From positions 1 through 64,000 of the forward strand of contig JAQJVL010002626.1 of NCBI GenBank assembly GCA_035578905.1: a DNA stretch of 64,000 bases, written 5' to 3'. The stretch is from Stictocephala bisonia. Taxonomy: Eukaryota > Arthropoda > Insecta > Hemiptera > Membracidae. The notes under the pieces are model-generated. The model was given only the letters and a program-made list of their open reading frames with translations, searched no databases and was not told the DNA's origin. Below, piece after piece: positions 25,016 to 35,700 of this stretch (position 1 is the first letter of the stretch; every line of letters begins with the position of its first letter). The translations under genes and the position numbers were made by a program.

Positions 25016-25782
25016 CTAGGGATGGCAAATATTATCAACACATCGATATAAGTATAATATCTTATATATCTTATAAGTATAATATCACGTAACCAATCTA
25101 TCGAATTGTAAATTATTTATATGTTTAAAATTATTCACTAGCTCTTATGCCACGACAAAAAATTAACTCTTGTTTACCTGTCACTATTTAGAATAGCCTA
25201 CTGAATGTAAAAATTAATAGATTTATATACACGAAACAAATTGTGGTCTGTGGGGTTGAATGAAAAAAAAAATCAAAATAAGAATAGTTATACCTATAAT
25301 TATTATATAAATTATAGAGGAATAACGTAATAATGGTTTGTAAGGTGATTGGATAGGCAGGCTACTCATCTTAGTGTCAGCGTGCCAACTCACACAGAAC
25401 TTCATTTAACCGTTCCACCTAACAATAAACTACATTTTATTGCGTTAACCTCACGTAAAAAAAACTTGATAAAAATTCTTTATTTATTCAATGCATGTTT
25501 TATATGCATGCTATTTAATGTGTTTATTTAATCGTGATGATTTTAATTTGAGAAAATGACGTCAATAATACTAATATGATATATCGGACCGAACTATCGA
25601 TATGGTCTATAGTATCTAAAGAAAATATCGATACTAATATATCGATATATCGAAACTTGTTTATCGATATTTCCAATATATCGATATATCGAAACGTATT
25701 TATCGATATTTCTAATATATCGATATTTCGAACAGTATTTATCGATATTTCCAATATATCGATATATCGTTGCTATCCCTAG
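25016..25782 (+). mobile_element. TATCGATA-rich hAT-like MITE, copy 2
   Basis: The ends CTAGGGATGGCAA and TTGCTATCCCTAG are inverted. The flanking octamers CTACATTA (25008-25015) and CTACAATG (25783-25790) agree at 6 of 8 positions, consistent with an 8-bp hAT target duplication. The right subterminal part (25595-25775) is a tandem array of about 39 bp built of ATATATCGATATATCG and TTATCGATATTTC. The interior matches copy 1 in the same orientation. There is no coding capacity; the short frames are products of the repeat. Confidence 0.88.
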
Positions 25783-25790
25783 CTACAATG

Positions 25791-26209
25791 AAACAGATCA
25801 AACCTAACAACGTAGACACAAGGTTGCCCAGGTTCTTCTAGTGGTGGCTGCGCGCAAGTATCAAGTTTAAACAACTAAGTACAGCTTACGTTCAAGTGGA
25901 GCTTTCGTGAAATTATTGCCGGCAACGTTTAATACAAGAAATGGACATAGCTTGTGCTAGTATAAAAAAATACAATTTCTCCCGCAAGTGGAATTTTCAT
26001 GTATTTAAGAATTTATGTTTGTAAGTTTCTATGCAAGTTAGATGAGGCCAATACTAACGCAATCACTTGATGAAAACGCGGCTATAATCATTACTAACGT
26101 TCCCGAATAAAATCCATCAATCTACATTATTTTTGTTGAATATTTTAAAGAGATACCGAGATCTCATCTTCAACCTTTACTCTTCCCATTCCCCATAGCT
26201 ATTTATCTG
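25791..26209. other. Intergenic, no feature recognised
   Basis: No supported feature. Confidence 0.5.
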
Positions 26210-26324
26210 TGCGTATTATCAGAAAGAGTAAGGGAGAGAACCAGTACACAAGTTGAATATTACTGATAAAAACTTCCAGTCAAGACCAGGATTCGAATCT
26301 GCACCTTCTCTAACTCAGTGCTGA
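26210..26324 (-). repeat. tRNA-headed SINE, family T, copy 2 (split by a MITE)
   Basis: GGAGAGAACCAGTACACA, ATTACTGATAAAAACT, AGACCAGGATTCGAATCT and CTAACTCAGTGCTGAC parallel 6910-7005. The minus strand carries the B-box-like GATTCGAATCCTGG. The continuation, CTGACGCCTTAAACC, is found at 27052 beyond the MITE, so the MITE split this copy. Confidence 0.65.
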
Positions 26325-27052
26325 CTAGGGATGGGAACGATATATCGATATATTGGAAATATAGATAAATACGTTTCGATATATCGATATATTAGTATCG
26401 ATATATTCTTTCGATAATATCGGCTATATCGATATTTTGGTCCGATATATCATATCCCTAAATATTGACGTTATTCTCCCTACTCAAAGTCATCACGATT
26501 AAAAAAAAGCACATTTAAATTGCATCTTATGCGTACAAAACTTGCATTGATATAATAAAGTAACTTTAATATGGTTTTTTACGTGAGGTTAACTCACTGA
26601 AGTGTAGTTTATTGTAGACCAGTGGGTGGAACGGGTAAATTAAGTTGCGTGTGAATTGGCAACGCTGACTCTAGGATGCCTAGCCAGTCGCCTTACAAAC
26701 CATTATTAAATTATTCTTTTTAATTAACATAGTAATTAAAGATGTAATTGTTATAACTTTGATTCTTTTTCATTGAACCCCACAGGCCACAACTTGTTTC
26801 GTGTAGATAAATGTTTTCATTTTAACATTCAGTAGCTATTCTAAATAGTGACAGCTAAACATGAACGTATTTTTGGACATGACATTAGAGTTAGTGCCAT
26901 AATTTTAAACAGACAAATCATTTACAGTTCCATATATCGGTTATCCGATATATCGATATATTTATTTCGATATGATCGTTAGATCGATATTTTGTTTGTG
27001 ATATATCGGTAATTCGATATAACGATATGTTTAAAATATTTGCTATCCCTCC
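26325..27052 (-). mobile_element. TATCGATA-rich hAT-like MITE, copy 3
   Basis: Ends CTAGGGATGGG and TTGCTATCCCT. Subterminal TATCGATA clusters lie on both sides, and the interior (GTTGCCAACTCACAC-type sequence on the minus strand near 26660) matches copies 1 and 2 in reverse orientation. CTGAC flanks both sides (26321-26325 and 27052-27056), overlapping the end bases. It is inserted in a family T SINE whose two halves remain on either side. Confidence 0.85.
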
Positions 27053-27056
27053 TGAC

Positions 27057-27358
27057 GCCTTAAACCACACTCCCAAAAGTGTACTAAAGTGTAAGGGATT
27101 ACTGGTTTACTATTTAAGATAATAATGTAAGTTATAGTCTGAAAAAGGACACCCAAACTCCTACGTCAAAGACATGTAAATGGAGTTAGACAACATGGAG
27201 TTGGACTACCTAATTACATAGACAGATGAGATCCAATTCCAATCAATAACACAGGCATACGGGCTTCAATTACAATTAATTACAAAGGTAAATGCGTTCC
27301 ATACAGTGAGGAATGATGGTGTATTAATGGTGGTAATGGTAGGTGTAGTGAGTGGTTC
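27057..27358. other. Short intergenic stretch
   Basis: The start (to about 27075) is the rest of the split family T SINE. The remainder has no recognised feature. Confidence 0.5.
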
Positions 27359-28053
27359 TTAGGGATGGCAACGATAAATCGATATATAGGAAATATCGAT
27401 AAGTATGTGTCAATATATCGATATATATAAGTATCGATATTTGCTTTCGATAATATCGGCTATATCGATATTTTAGTCCCACATCACTAAATATTGACGT
27501 TATTAACTCTCCTCAAAAGTATCACTATTCGAAAAAAAAAACACATTTATATTGTATCTTATTCTTACAAAATGCATTGAAATAATAAAGTAACTTTATT
27601 CAGTATTTTTAAGTGAGGTTAACGCACTAAAATGTAGTTTAGTGAATTAATTTGTTAATTTTTAGTGTGTATAAGAAGCATAGTGGCATTTTTTAATGCC
27701 ACTAACAAAAATAACAATGTTATTTCATTATTCTTTTATAATTACCACAATAATTAAAGGTAGCTATAACTATTTTGAATTTTTTTAATTCAATCCCACA
27801 GATCACAACTTGTTTCGTGCAAATAAATTTATTTCATTTTTACATTCAGTTACTATTCTAAATAGTGACAGCAAAACATGAATGAGTTTTTTGGTCATGA
27901 CATAAGAGTTAGTGCTTGATTTTAAACAGGTAAATAATTTACAATTCGATATATCGGTTATGCAATAATCGATATTTTGCTTTCGATATTATCATTAGAT
28001 CGATATTTAGTTTGCGGTATATCGATATGTTGAAAATACTTGCCATTCCCCCT
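27359..28053 (-). mobile_element. TATCGATA-rich hAT-like MITE, copy 4 (rearranged interior)
   Basis: Starts TTAGGGATGGCAACGAT and ends ACTTGCCATTCCCCCT. Subterminal TATCGATA sequence and interior blocks (CACAGATCACAACTTGTTTC, CTATTCTAAATAGTGACAGC) match copy 3 in the same orientation. The middle block with CCAACTCACAC found in copies 1-3 is missing and is replaced by a short stretch containing the hairpin AGTGGCAT/ATGCCACT (27684-27705). Confidence 0.83.
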
Positions 28054-28430
28054 ACCTTTTTCGAACCGTGGATCTCTTAGTATTTAAGACCGTCCTTCAT
28101 GGTGGCCTGTAGATTGAACCCGGGTGGATGGGGGGGAGGGGGTTGGTATTGAGAAACCATTTACTAATCTGCCTTAAAAAATATGAGTTAATGGTAATTT
28201 TTGTGCTGGCGCAACGTTGTAACGTGTAACATATGGTATTGTTGTACTGTGGTTAACATTTAATAAGTCTAACATGAAAAAAGTATTATTTGGTTATTTA
28301 TTTACGTTATGTATGGCAGGAAAATAACAATTATTTAGTCATAATATATAAATGCCCATAACAGTATTTCATTTCCTGCGTTATCTGAAAACATATCGTG
28401 GCGTCCTAGGATATTTTCCGAGGCGCACAA
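28054..28430. other. Intergenic before a hAT end fragment
   Basis: No gene. It may contain the decayed interior of a hAT-related element whose right end lies at 28431-28444. Confidence 0.4.
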
Positions 28431-28444
28431 TTTGGGAACCACTG
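28431..28444 (+). mobile_element. Solitary right end of a CAGTGGTTCCCAAA-type hAT element
   Basis: TTTGGGAACCACTG is identical to the right end of the hAT at 17250-17263. No matching left end was found within about 1 kb upstream, so this is a fragment or a heavily decayed copy. Confidence 0.55.
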
Positions 28445-28769
28445 GTAGTGGGTTGTAATTTTATTAAGTTCACTGTCAAATTACTATCTCTTTAAGAGGG
28501 CTCTATAGGGAAAAAACATATAGAAGTCCTGCAAAACTGGTGAGAGAAGTTGGAATTACGTCCAGTTAATTGTGGCGAAGGAAGATTCCTCCGGCAGCCA
28601 GAGTGCAGTGTAGTTCCTGAAGTATCTTGGACCGCACAAAGCTGTTTTTACGCTATTCAGCGCGGGGGTTTAAAGCCATTTTAATACTTCGCACGACTCC
28701 AACATTAGCACATCCTATTTATCCTTGTTCTTAGATATTTGTTTTATTCGTAGACTATTGATTTGTTAG
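28445..28769. other. Intergenic, no feature recognised
   Basis: No supported feature. Confidence 0.5.
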
Positions 28770-29010
28770 TTTGGAGCGGCTGTAGCTAAAGGACTAAGAC
28801 GATGGATTGCCACACAGCCGGTCCGGGTTCGATTTCCGATAGGACCACTAACCGTTTTTACCCCTGCCACTACCGTGGTTCAGAAGACGGAAGTCACCCG
28901 TCCCTTCCCTTCTGTTGTTCTATACAAAATTAGAAAGAAAGTGAAGTGATGGTGCAAGGGGCGAACGACCGAGCAATAAATGCCTTGACGGCTGAGCCAC
29001 GAAGCGCCCC
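28770..29010. repeat. Short element with two inward-facing tRNA-like heads
   Basis: Plus strand: an A-box-like TGTAGCTAAAGGAC at 28781 and a B-box-like GGTTCGATTTCC at 28826, 45 bases apart. Minus strand: an A-box-like TGGCTCAGC (28999-28991) and a B-box-like CGTTCGCCCC (28967-28958), about 32 bases apart. Each is a plausible tRNA-derived pol III promoter. The two together suggest either two SINEs inserted tail to tail or one dual-headed element. No complete tRNA fold was verified. Confidence 0.7.
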
Positions 29011-29289
29011 TATGAAAAACGCCAACTACCAACACAGATAACGTACTGCACTAAACACCGCTACCTGTGGTCGTTCGTCAAACTAAAATGCTATTTTCAA
29101 TATAACTTCGGCGCCCTCTTAAGCCGTTGGTTCCAGCATAAGTCTTAGAGAGGGCTCTTACCCCAAACTTCACCTAGTTAAATAAGACGGTATTTATCTT
29201 TAACGTTTACAACTGTACATGTTATTTACTAACTGTAATATTGAGTTCTTGAAATTATTGGTTCCCCTTGTTTTATAATGTTATACTAC
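29011..29289. other. Intergenic, no feature recognised
   Basis: No supported feature. Confidence 0.5.
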
Positions 29290-29525
29290 AGTGCAGGAAA
29301 TGCACCGATTGTGATGTTTACTGTAAAAAAGGAGAAAGGTCTGAGCCCGTTTGCCTCGTTCTCTTTATCGCCGTAGTCACATCAGATTGATCCCATATAT
29401 ATTCCAGGAAGGGATCAACAGTGCTTTACGAATTGGGCTCTTACATGTGTTCCTGGCATCCGGCCGACTTGAGTGTGACGTCATCTCAAACCCACGTGTT
29501 TAACTTGCCTGGAGTAAGTGCTAAT
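29290..29525 (+). repeat. Interspersed repeat, family G, copy 1
   Basis: AAAGGAGAAAGGTCTGAGCC, CCATATATATTCCAGGAAGG, GAATTGGGCTCTTACATGTG and TGGCATCCGGCCGACTTGAG are all present, in inverted order, at 36300-36525 and, more diverged, at 46845-47045. The unit is about 235 bp with no open frame. It is SINE-sized, but no pol III boxes were recognised. Confidence 0.8.
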
Positions 29526-29913
29526 GAAACTGACGGTATAAGAAAACGATAAAAGTTAATGAAGGTTGAAGTTAGTTGAAAAATATTTAGATTAAAAATA
29601 GTGACATGCTTATAACATAGAATGAAATCTATTAAATGTTTACTTATTTATTAGTGGGCACAAGTATTTGTTTACTTGTCGTTTCTAACATGTATACTTG
29701 CTACCTTAAGTTACACAGTAATTTTTAGTGATGTGAAATATTTAACAGAATAAAAGTTATTTTTGTTGTTTATTTTCAAATTTATGTTGTTTAACTTGAT
29801 AAATATTCTTTTATTTCTGTACAGTAGAGATCCTATAAATTGTCTTCTACAGTTAAATTTTATTTAAAGTTAAAGAAAATTAAGCAAAATGTTAAGTGAT
29901 TTATGCTGATTTA
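29526..29913. other. AT-rich spacer
   Basis: No supported feature. Confidence 0.5.
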
Positions 29914-29938
29914 TTATATATATAATATATTTATATAC

Positions 29939-30000
<62 letters not shown>
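29914..30000. repeat. (TA)n microsatellite
   Basis: A TA run of about 55 bp (29944-29998), preceded by imperfect TA-rich sequence. Confidence 0.95.
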
Positions 30001-30001
<1 letters not shown>

Positions 30002-30104
30002 CGATGGTAAATTAATATTCGTAGATATAATAAATAATTCAGTGAAGAATAAAAATAATACATAAATTTGAGGGATTTTAATTTATATTTCCTAGTTGAG
30101 TTTA

Positions 30105-30215
30105 TCCAACCCCTACCCACCTATACATATGTAATTGTATTAAACCCTCCCATATATATGCAGTAGTATTGACCAACCCACCCACCAATTCACATACAGT
30201 GGTCATGCCTTTTTT
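30105..30215 (-). repeat. Degenerate units of the 36-bp GTGGGT minisatellite
   Basis: In reverse orientation: CCAACCCCTACCCACCTATA, GTAGTATTGACCAACCCACC and CACATACAGTGGTCATG. About three decayed units. Confidence 0.7.
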
Positions 30216-31009
30216 CAGTTAACATACCTTATGTAGCCAACTTAATTGAAGATATAAGGACGTTTAAGAATAATTGAGGAAATTAGTTTTTATTTCACCC
30301 AACTAATATTTATCCTGATTAAAGTAACATTTGCAAACAAAACAGGCAAGCGAGCTTGTTTTATTTCATATTTCGTGATTTATAGACTGGTTACAAAAGT
30401 TCCAAAATCCACTTGTAATCAAGTGAACACGAACATATGTAAAATTCTGAATATTATTTGCACCCTTATACATAGAGAGTCATACATATGTACAGACTAC
30501 ACGTATTTAAAGCGTGCGGTTGGGTTACTCGCTCCAGTGACGTGTGTAAATTTGGTGGTTGAGCTTCCATTTGCTTCGTATGTAGATGGTCGTAATTGGA
30601 ATAGGAAAGCACAATTAGTGGGTAGTGGGAGTTTAAAATATCACTGTGACGTAAATATTTAATTGTTAATGAAATAACTGTGATGGACCATCACCAACGT
30701 GCGTGTGTCAACGACAAACGTGTGTACGTGAGTAGAAGGAGCTATAATATTGCACGTATATAAACGTGAACCATGGACGAGTAGGTAGTAAGATACTGTA
30801 CTTACTATTTTGAGTAGCAAACATGAGTAGGTGAGTATGAGAACTATAAATAAATAAAGCAACAGATTTACTATCACTTTGTCCATCAAGAGTGGTAAAA
30901 GGTCACACATAACACTCGCGATTGCTTTATGAATTAAAATTATTAGTTTTAATTGAAGGATGGAAACTGAACAATCAATGTTGTATGCCATTCCTCAAAC
31001 TAGTTGGGC
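30216..31009. other. Intergenic, no gene
   Basis: No convincing coding sequence; frames of up to about 110 codons show no family features. No repeat copy was recognised. Confidence 0.45.
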
Positions 31010-31270
31010 TACAATATAAACTCCGCTGTGTCCTGGAGTAGCCAACTCCTCGGCAAGTCGGCGAGTTGTCCCACCGAGTTGCTCCACTTTGGTAATTACT
31101 AATAATAACTTGTGTCCGGATTGTTGGCTACAGATCTGTCATTCAGTTCCCGTATTGTTTGTGAGCCTTCTAATTAGTTGAGCCACGCCAATTTGTAACT
31201 TTGGTCCGAACTCTGTTACTCTATTTGTAGAACCTGCTTCAAGCTAACTAGGGTCAATATTAAAACATGT
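31010..31270 (+). repeat. Diverged repeat, family H, copy 1
   Basis: TTGTGAGCCTTCTAATTAGT, TGAGCCACGCCAATTTGTAA and TTTGTAGAACCTGC parallel CACTTAGTTGTGCCACGCCA, CTTTGTAACTGG and TTTGTAGATCTTGTCC at 56165-56400. It is an old family with weak similarity and of unknown class. Confidence 0.5.
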
Positions 31271-31607
31271 TGGGAAATTGTTTCCGATGGAATGGACGTA
31301 TTGAAAACATTGTAAATTAAACACTTCTTAAGCGTATTTATATTATTTTACTGTGAAATAATATATTTTCTGGTATAAACGGGAAACTAAAATCACTTTT
31401 TAACTCTTATACATGATACTTTGATGATAAAATGTATTCTTAAAAACAGCACGTCACGTAAGCCTTTAACGAATTTTCGTGATTATACAAGTAAAACAAC
31501 ACGCTAATTTTATATTTTTAGGCAAAATACTCACACCAGAATGCCTTTAATAAATTATCTCTGTTTTTAACTTACGTACAGACATTGCACGCTTTGGCCT
31601 AAACAAT

Positions 31608-31760
31608 TGGGAAGATAGGAGCCTAAACAATATAAGAAGGGAATTCCACTTAAATTCTTTACACATTAGTATGAACTGCTGACCATCCCCTCATAGGAGG
31701 ATGAATGCTCCACTTAAATCCTTTACATATAAGTGTGAACTGCTGATCACCCCCTCATAG
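31608..31760 (+). repeat. Left arm of a local inverted repeat
   Basis: GGGAAGATAGGAGCCTAAAC through the first two 64-bp units pairs with 32095-32242 in reverse complement. The outer 36 bases match almost perfectly. The rest of the 64-bp array lies between the arms. Confidence 0.85.
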
Positions 31761-32410
31761 GAGGATGATTGCTCCACTTAAATCCTTTACTTATAAGTGT
31801 GAGCTGTTGATCACCCCCTCATAGGAGGATGTGTGCTCCACGTAAAGTCTTTAAATATCTGTTTGAACTGCTGATCACCCCCTCATAGGAGGATGATTGC
31901 TCCACTTAAATCCTTTACTTATAAGTGTGAGCTGTTGATCACCCCCTCATAGGAGGATGTGTGCTCCACGTAAAGTCTTTAAATATCTGTTTGAACTGCT
32001 GATCACCCCCCTCTTATTAGGATGAAAGCTCCACTTAAATCCTTAGGATATATATGAGTGTGAACTGATGGTTCCCTCATATCATAGGAGGATGTGAGGG
32101 AATAATCAGCAGTTCATACTCATATGCAAAGGATTTTAGTGGAGCATTTATCCTCCTATGAGAGGGTGATCAGCAGTTCACACTAATGTGTAAAGAATTT
32201 AAGTGGAATTCCCTTCTTATATTGTTTAGGCTCCTATCTTCCCACTTAAATACTTTACATATAAGTGTGAACTGCTGATCACCGCCTCATAGGAGGATGA
32301 AAGTTCCACTTAAATCCTTTACATATGAGTATAGAGTGCTGATCACCCCTTCATAGAAGGATGAATTGTCCACTTAAATCCTTTACATATGAGTGAGAAC
32401 TGCTTACCCA
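31640..32410. repeat. 64-bp minisatellite with an inverted block
   Basis: Units contain CACTTAAATCCTTTACATAT, AGTGTGAACTGCTGATCACC and CCCTCATAGGAGGATGA, and start near 31711, 31775, 31839, 31903, 31967 and 32032. A 128-bp dimer is repeated almost exactly (31766 and 31894). Between about 32095 and 32242 the units are in reverse orientation. Forward units resume at 32248. Confidence 0.93.
32095..32242 (-). repeat. Inverted block in the 64-bp array
   Basis: Reverse complement of the array's left edge including its unique flank (CTCCTATCTTCCC pairs with GGGAAGATAGGAG at 31608). This shows that the copied piece included non-repeat border sequence. Confidence 0.88.
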
Positions 32411-33660
32411 ACCCCATCCCCTATATGAGGACGAATGTTTCCTTACATATCAAATAAATATTTTAAACATTTGATTTAATTTAATATGACGCGTTATTTT
32501 GCAAAAGTTGTGCCATTATAGAGAGAGATAAAAACATTTATAAAAAGAAAGTAAGTACTAAACGTGGTGTCTAAAGACCATTCCGTAACAACTTTCTAAG
32601 TGATTTACGAAACTCACTTCAACTAATATTGGTTTTTGTATGGTAAACATATCCTCTATCTGAGAGTTAAGCCAAGTAGCTGAATTTACAACCGTGTTTA
32701 GTAGTACCGATGTTTTTCTTGACGAGCGTATCAATAATATGAATGGTATCATTGGTTAATGAGGATCTATGTCGTAATAAAAACTATCCTCTTTTAAACT
32801 GTTGAACATTTCTTATCTTCAAACCACCTAGGTGAAAATGTTTTTTTTTTTAAATATAATTTTATCAACTTAACACTGAAGTTAGTTACGCCCATGATGT
32901 ACAAGAGCTGAGCGGTGGAACGATTCCACTCTGCTGCTGAAACCCCAATATGTGCTAAATATAACACGCAGCTCACTTTCTGTCCGGCATAGTTATACCA
33001 TTAGAATGTTTATAAGTTTGTCAGAACATATGTGATGCATTCCGTGTAAGTATTCGGAATGCACACATATTTATGAAACCGGACATTTCAGTTTTTCTTT
33101 AATATATATTTGTAAACTATATATTTTCAATTTAAATTGTTATGATAAAATAAAGTAAATCCACGGAACGGTGGTTATATATTTACTGTCCTCATACCAC
33201 TGACGTCAACAATGTATTATGCACGAAACCTCGTATTGAACATGCAAGTGATTGGCCACGTGGTTTGGGACAATCCCACCCGCGATTGGTTTATTGACAT
33301 CGGCTTAGTCCCACGAGCTAGGTTTTACAAATGTACTAGTGGCAAATGCATAACATGTTTTATTTGTAAAATATTTAAATTATAAGGCAAAACAAGTTGT
33401 AGTCAATGTTTAATTTTTCTTCTAAAACTTAAAACATTAAACAATTTTCTTTCAGCACATATAATTAATAATATATGAATTGGGTAGTTATAAATAATAA
33501 TAAAATCATTCTTTGATGATATGAATTATTAAAAGCTCCCAACTTTCTTAAACAAATTGTACATCCTCCACAGCCAAAAGGTTTTTTCTAAGTATTAATA
33601 GCTTTTATTTCAAAAATTTTATCCATGTCAGATTTCAATAACCTTTCCACGTGTTCATCA
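32411..33660. other. Intergenic; one shared repeat fragment
   Basis: No gene. At 32590-32680 ACGAAACTCACTTCAACTA and ATCTGAGAGTTAAGCCAA parallel AGGAAACTCACTTCAACTAT and CTCAGAGTTAAGCTAA at 59717-59790, an unnamed old repeat. The rest is AT-rich. Confidence 0.5.
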
Positions 33661-34971
33661 TTGGCTAGGTAAACAAAACTGTGTACATAGAGTAATGTCA
33701 GTGCAGTGAGAGAAGACAAAGAAGGACGGTGTTGAAATAGATAACTACATTAGTGTAGTGAAGACCGTTATGTATTGTTGTATGATGGCCACTTGTGTAG
33801 TTGTTGGCCAGACAAATAAGGTTGTGTACATAGAGCTGCTGTGAGTAGAGTGAGAGAATACAAAGGAGGAACGGTGTTAAGATAAATAACTACATTATTG
33901 CTGTGAACACCTTTACACCTTGTTATATGAAGACCACTTGTGTTGTTGTTGGCCAGACAAACAAGGTTGTGTACATAGAGGTACTATCAGTAGAGTGAGA
34001 AATGACAAAGTAGGAACGGTGTTAAGATAAATAACTACATTATTGCTGTGAAGTCCTTTATGTATTGTTGTATAATGGCCAATTGTGTAGTTGTTGGCCA
34101 GACAAACAAGGTTGTGTACATAGAGGTACTCTCAGTGCAGTGAGAGAATACAAAGGAGGAACGATGTTGAGATAGATAACTACATAAGTGTAGTGAAGTC
34201 CTTTATGTATTGTTGTATGATGGCCACTTGTGTAGTTGTTGGCCAGACAAACAAGGTTGTGTACATAGAGAGGCACTCTCAGTGCAGTGAGAGAATACAA
34301 AGGAGGAACGATGTTGAGATAGATAACTACATTAGTATAATGAACACCCTTATGTCTTGTTGTATGAAGACCACTTGTGTTGTTGTTGGCCAGACAAACA
34401 AGGTTGTGTACATAGAGAGGCACTCTCAGTACAGTGAGAGAATACAAAGGAGGAAAGATGTTGAGGTAGATAACTACATTAGTACAATGAACACCCTTAT
34501 GTCTTGTTGTATGAAGACCACTTGTGTTGTTGTTGGCCAGACAAACAAGGTTGTTTACATAGAGTTGCTCTGAGTAGAGTGAGAAATGACAAAGTAGGAA
34601 CGGTGTTAAGATAAATAACTACATTATTGCTGTGAACACCTTTACACCTGGTTATATGAAGACTACTTGTGTTGTTGTTGGCCAGACAAACAAGATTGTG
34701 TACATAGAGGTACTGTGAGTAGAGTGAGAGAAAATAAAGAAGGCACGGTGCATTATTGCTGTAAAGACCTTTATGTATTGTTGTATGAAGACCATTTGTG
34801 CTGTTGTTGGCCAGACAAACAAGGTTGTGTACATAGAGGTACTATCAGTAGAGTGAGAAATGACAAAGTAGGAACGGTGTTAAGATAAATAACTACATTA
34901 TTGCTGTGAACACCTTTACACCTTGTTATATGAAGACCACTTGTGTTGTTGTTGGCTAGACAATCAAGGTT
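33661..34971. repeat. 145-bp minisatellite, about 9 copies
   Basis: The landmark GTTGTGTACATAGAG recurs at about 33679, 33821, 33966, 34111, 34256, 34403, 34550, 34694, 34824 and (decayed) 34969. The spacing is 142-149, with one of 130. Units also carry GTTGTTGGCCAGACAAACAA and GATAAATAACTACATTA. The array resumes at 35701 after a LINE insertion. Short open frames on both strands are by-products of the repeat. Confidence 0.94.
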
Positions 34972-35700
34972 ATAAATAAATAAATAAAAATGCCTTTTTC
35001 TGGAGCGTTACTCAGTATAAACTCAGGTCATAATACTACACTACTCCTAAACTATAAACTAAAAGTACATACAACCAGAGGACGTAATTAACCTAACGGC
35101 TTAAATATAACAATCATACATTACCTTTTTAATTTTAATCTTAAAAGTATTTATAGCACAAGTGTTTTTGACAGATATGGGGAGGTCATTATAGAGAGTG
35201 GGCCCAAAGTAGGAAAAACTTTTCCTACCCCCCTCAAGCCTCACTCTTGGAAAGTGAAGCATCTCCCCATGGCGGGTGCCACGCAGAGCCACCTCGCCCC
35301 GTTTTCGGAGCCGTCTAGCAATGTATTCAGGCTCTCCAAGCGTCAGGGTCTTAAGCACCATACAGCCTGTGAGCACCCTGCATACATCCATGAGAGGAAG
35401 TTTGGCATCTTGCCTGAATGAGGACACATGGTCGAAGCGCTTCAGGCCATACACAAAACGGATGGCAGTGTTTTGTAGCTTCTGGATCCTCTCCATATCC
35501 TCTTTTGAAATGCTGTTGCCGTATGCAGGGTAACAGTAATAAAACAGTGAACAGGACACACGACTGTATGAGCTTTACTTTCGCAGACTCTGGAAGCAAA
35601 TCTCTGAATCTATACATGCCTCTCATCCTGCCCAAGGCCTTTTGCATTGAGTACGTATCATGGTCTGTGAAACTGAGATCACTGTCCAAGACCACACCAA
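34972..35700 (-). mobile_element. 5'-truncated LINE inserted in the 145-bp array
   Basis: The 3' end (plus-strand left side) is a (TAAA)n tail. The RT C-terminal coding part follows and the 5' side stops abruptly at 35700. AAGGTT is present on both sides (34966-34971 and 35701-35706), a target-site duplication inside the minisatellite unit. The 729-bp copy lacks ORF1, endonuclease and most of RT, typical of incomplete target-primed reverse transcription. Confidence 0.9.
35101..35695 (-). pseudogene. LINE reverse transcriptase C-terminal fragment, frameshifted
   Basis: The first part reads VVLDSDLSFTDHD and ALGRMRGMYRFRDLLPES, the region after the RT palm in Jockey/CR1-like LINEs. The second part reads RIQKLQNTAIRFVYGL, LPLMDVCRVLTG, FGPTLYNDLPISVK and the final FKIKIKKVMYDCYI before the stop at 35101. 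A one-base shift near 35560 separates them (the same bases give CVLFTVLL in one frame and SCSLFYYC in the other). The catalytic palm motifs (FADD box) are absent through 5' truncation. It is non-functional. Confidence 0.9.

Noticed and set aside
25524..25782. Ile/Asp/Ser-rich repeating peptides on both strands
   Set aside because: They are translations of the TATCGATA subterminal repeat of a MITE.
28781..28845. Possible tRNA gene
   Set aside because: It has A- and B-box-like motifs, but I could not draw a full cloverleaf with an acceptor stem. It reads better as a SINE head.
30375..30991. Possible small protein genes (95 and 110 codons)
   Set aside because: No recognisable domain, no repeat of the frame in related sequence, and overlap on opposite strands. 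Consistent with chance.
31640..32410. CRISPR-like array
   Set aside because: Units are contiguous 64-bp tandem copies without unique spacers, in a eukaryotic context with no cas genes.
34058..34573. Open frames of 126-129 codons on both strands of the 145-bp array
   Set aside because: Both strands are open only because the repeat unit lacks stops. No domain and no consistent frame across units.
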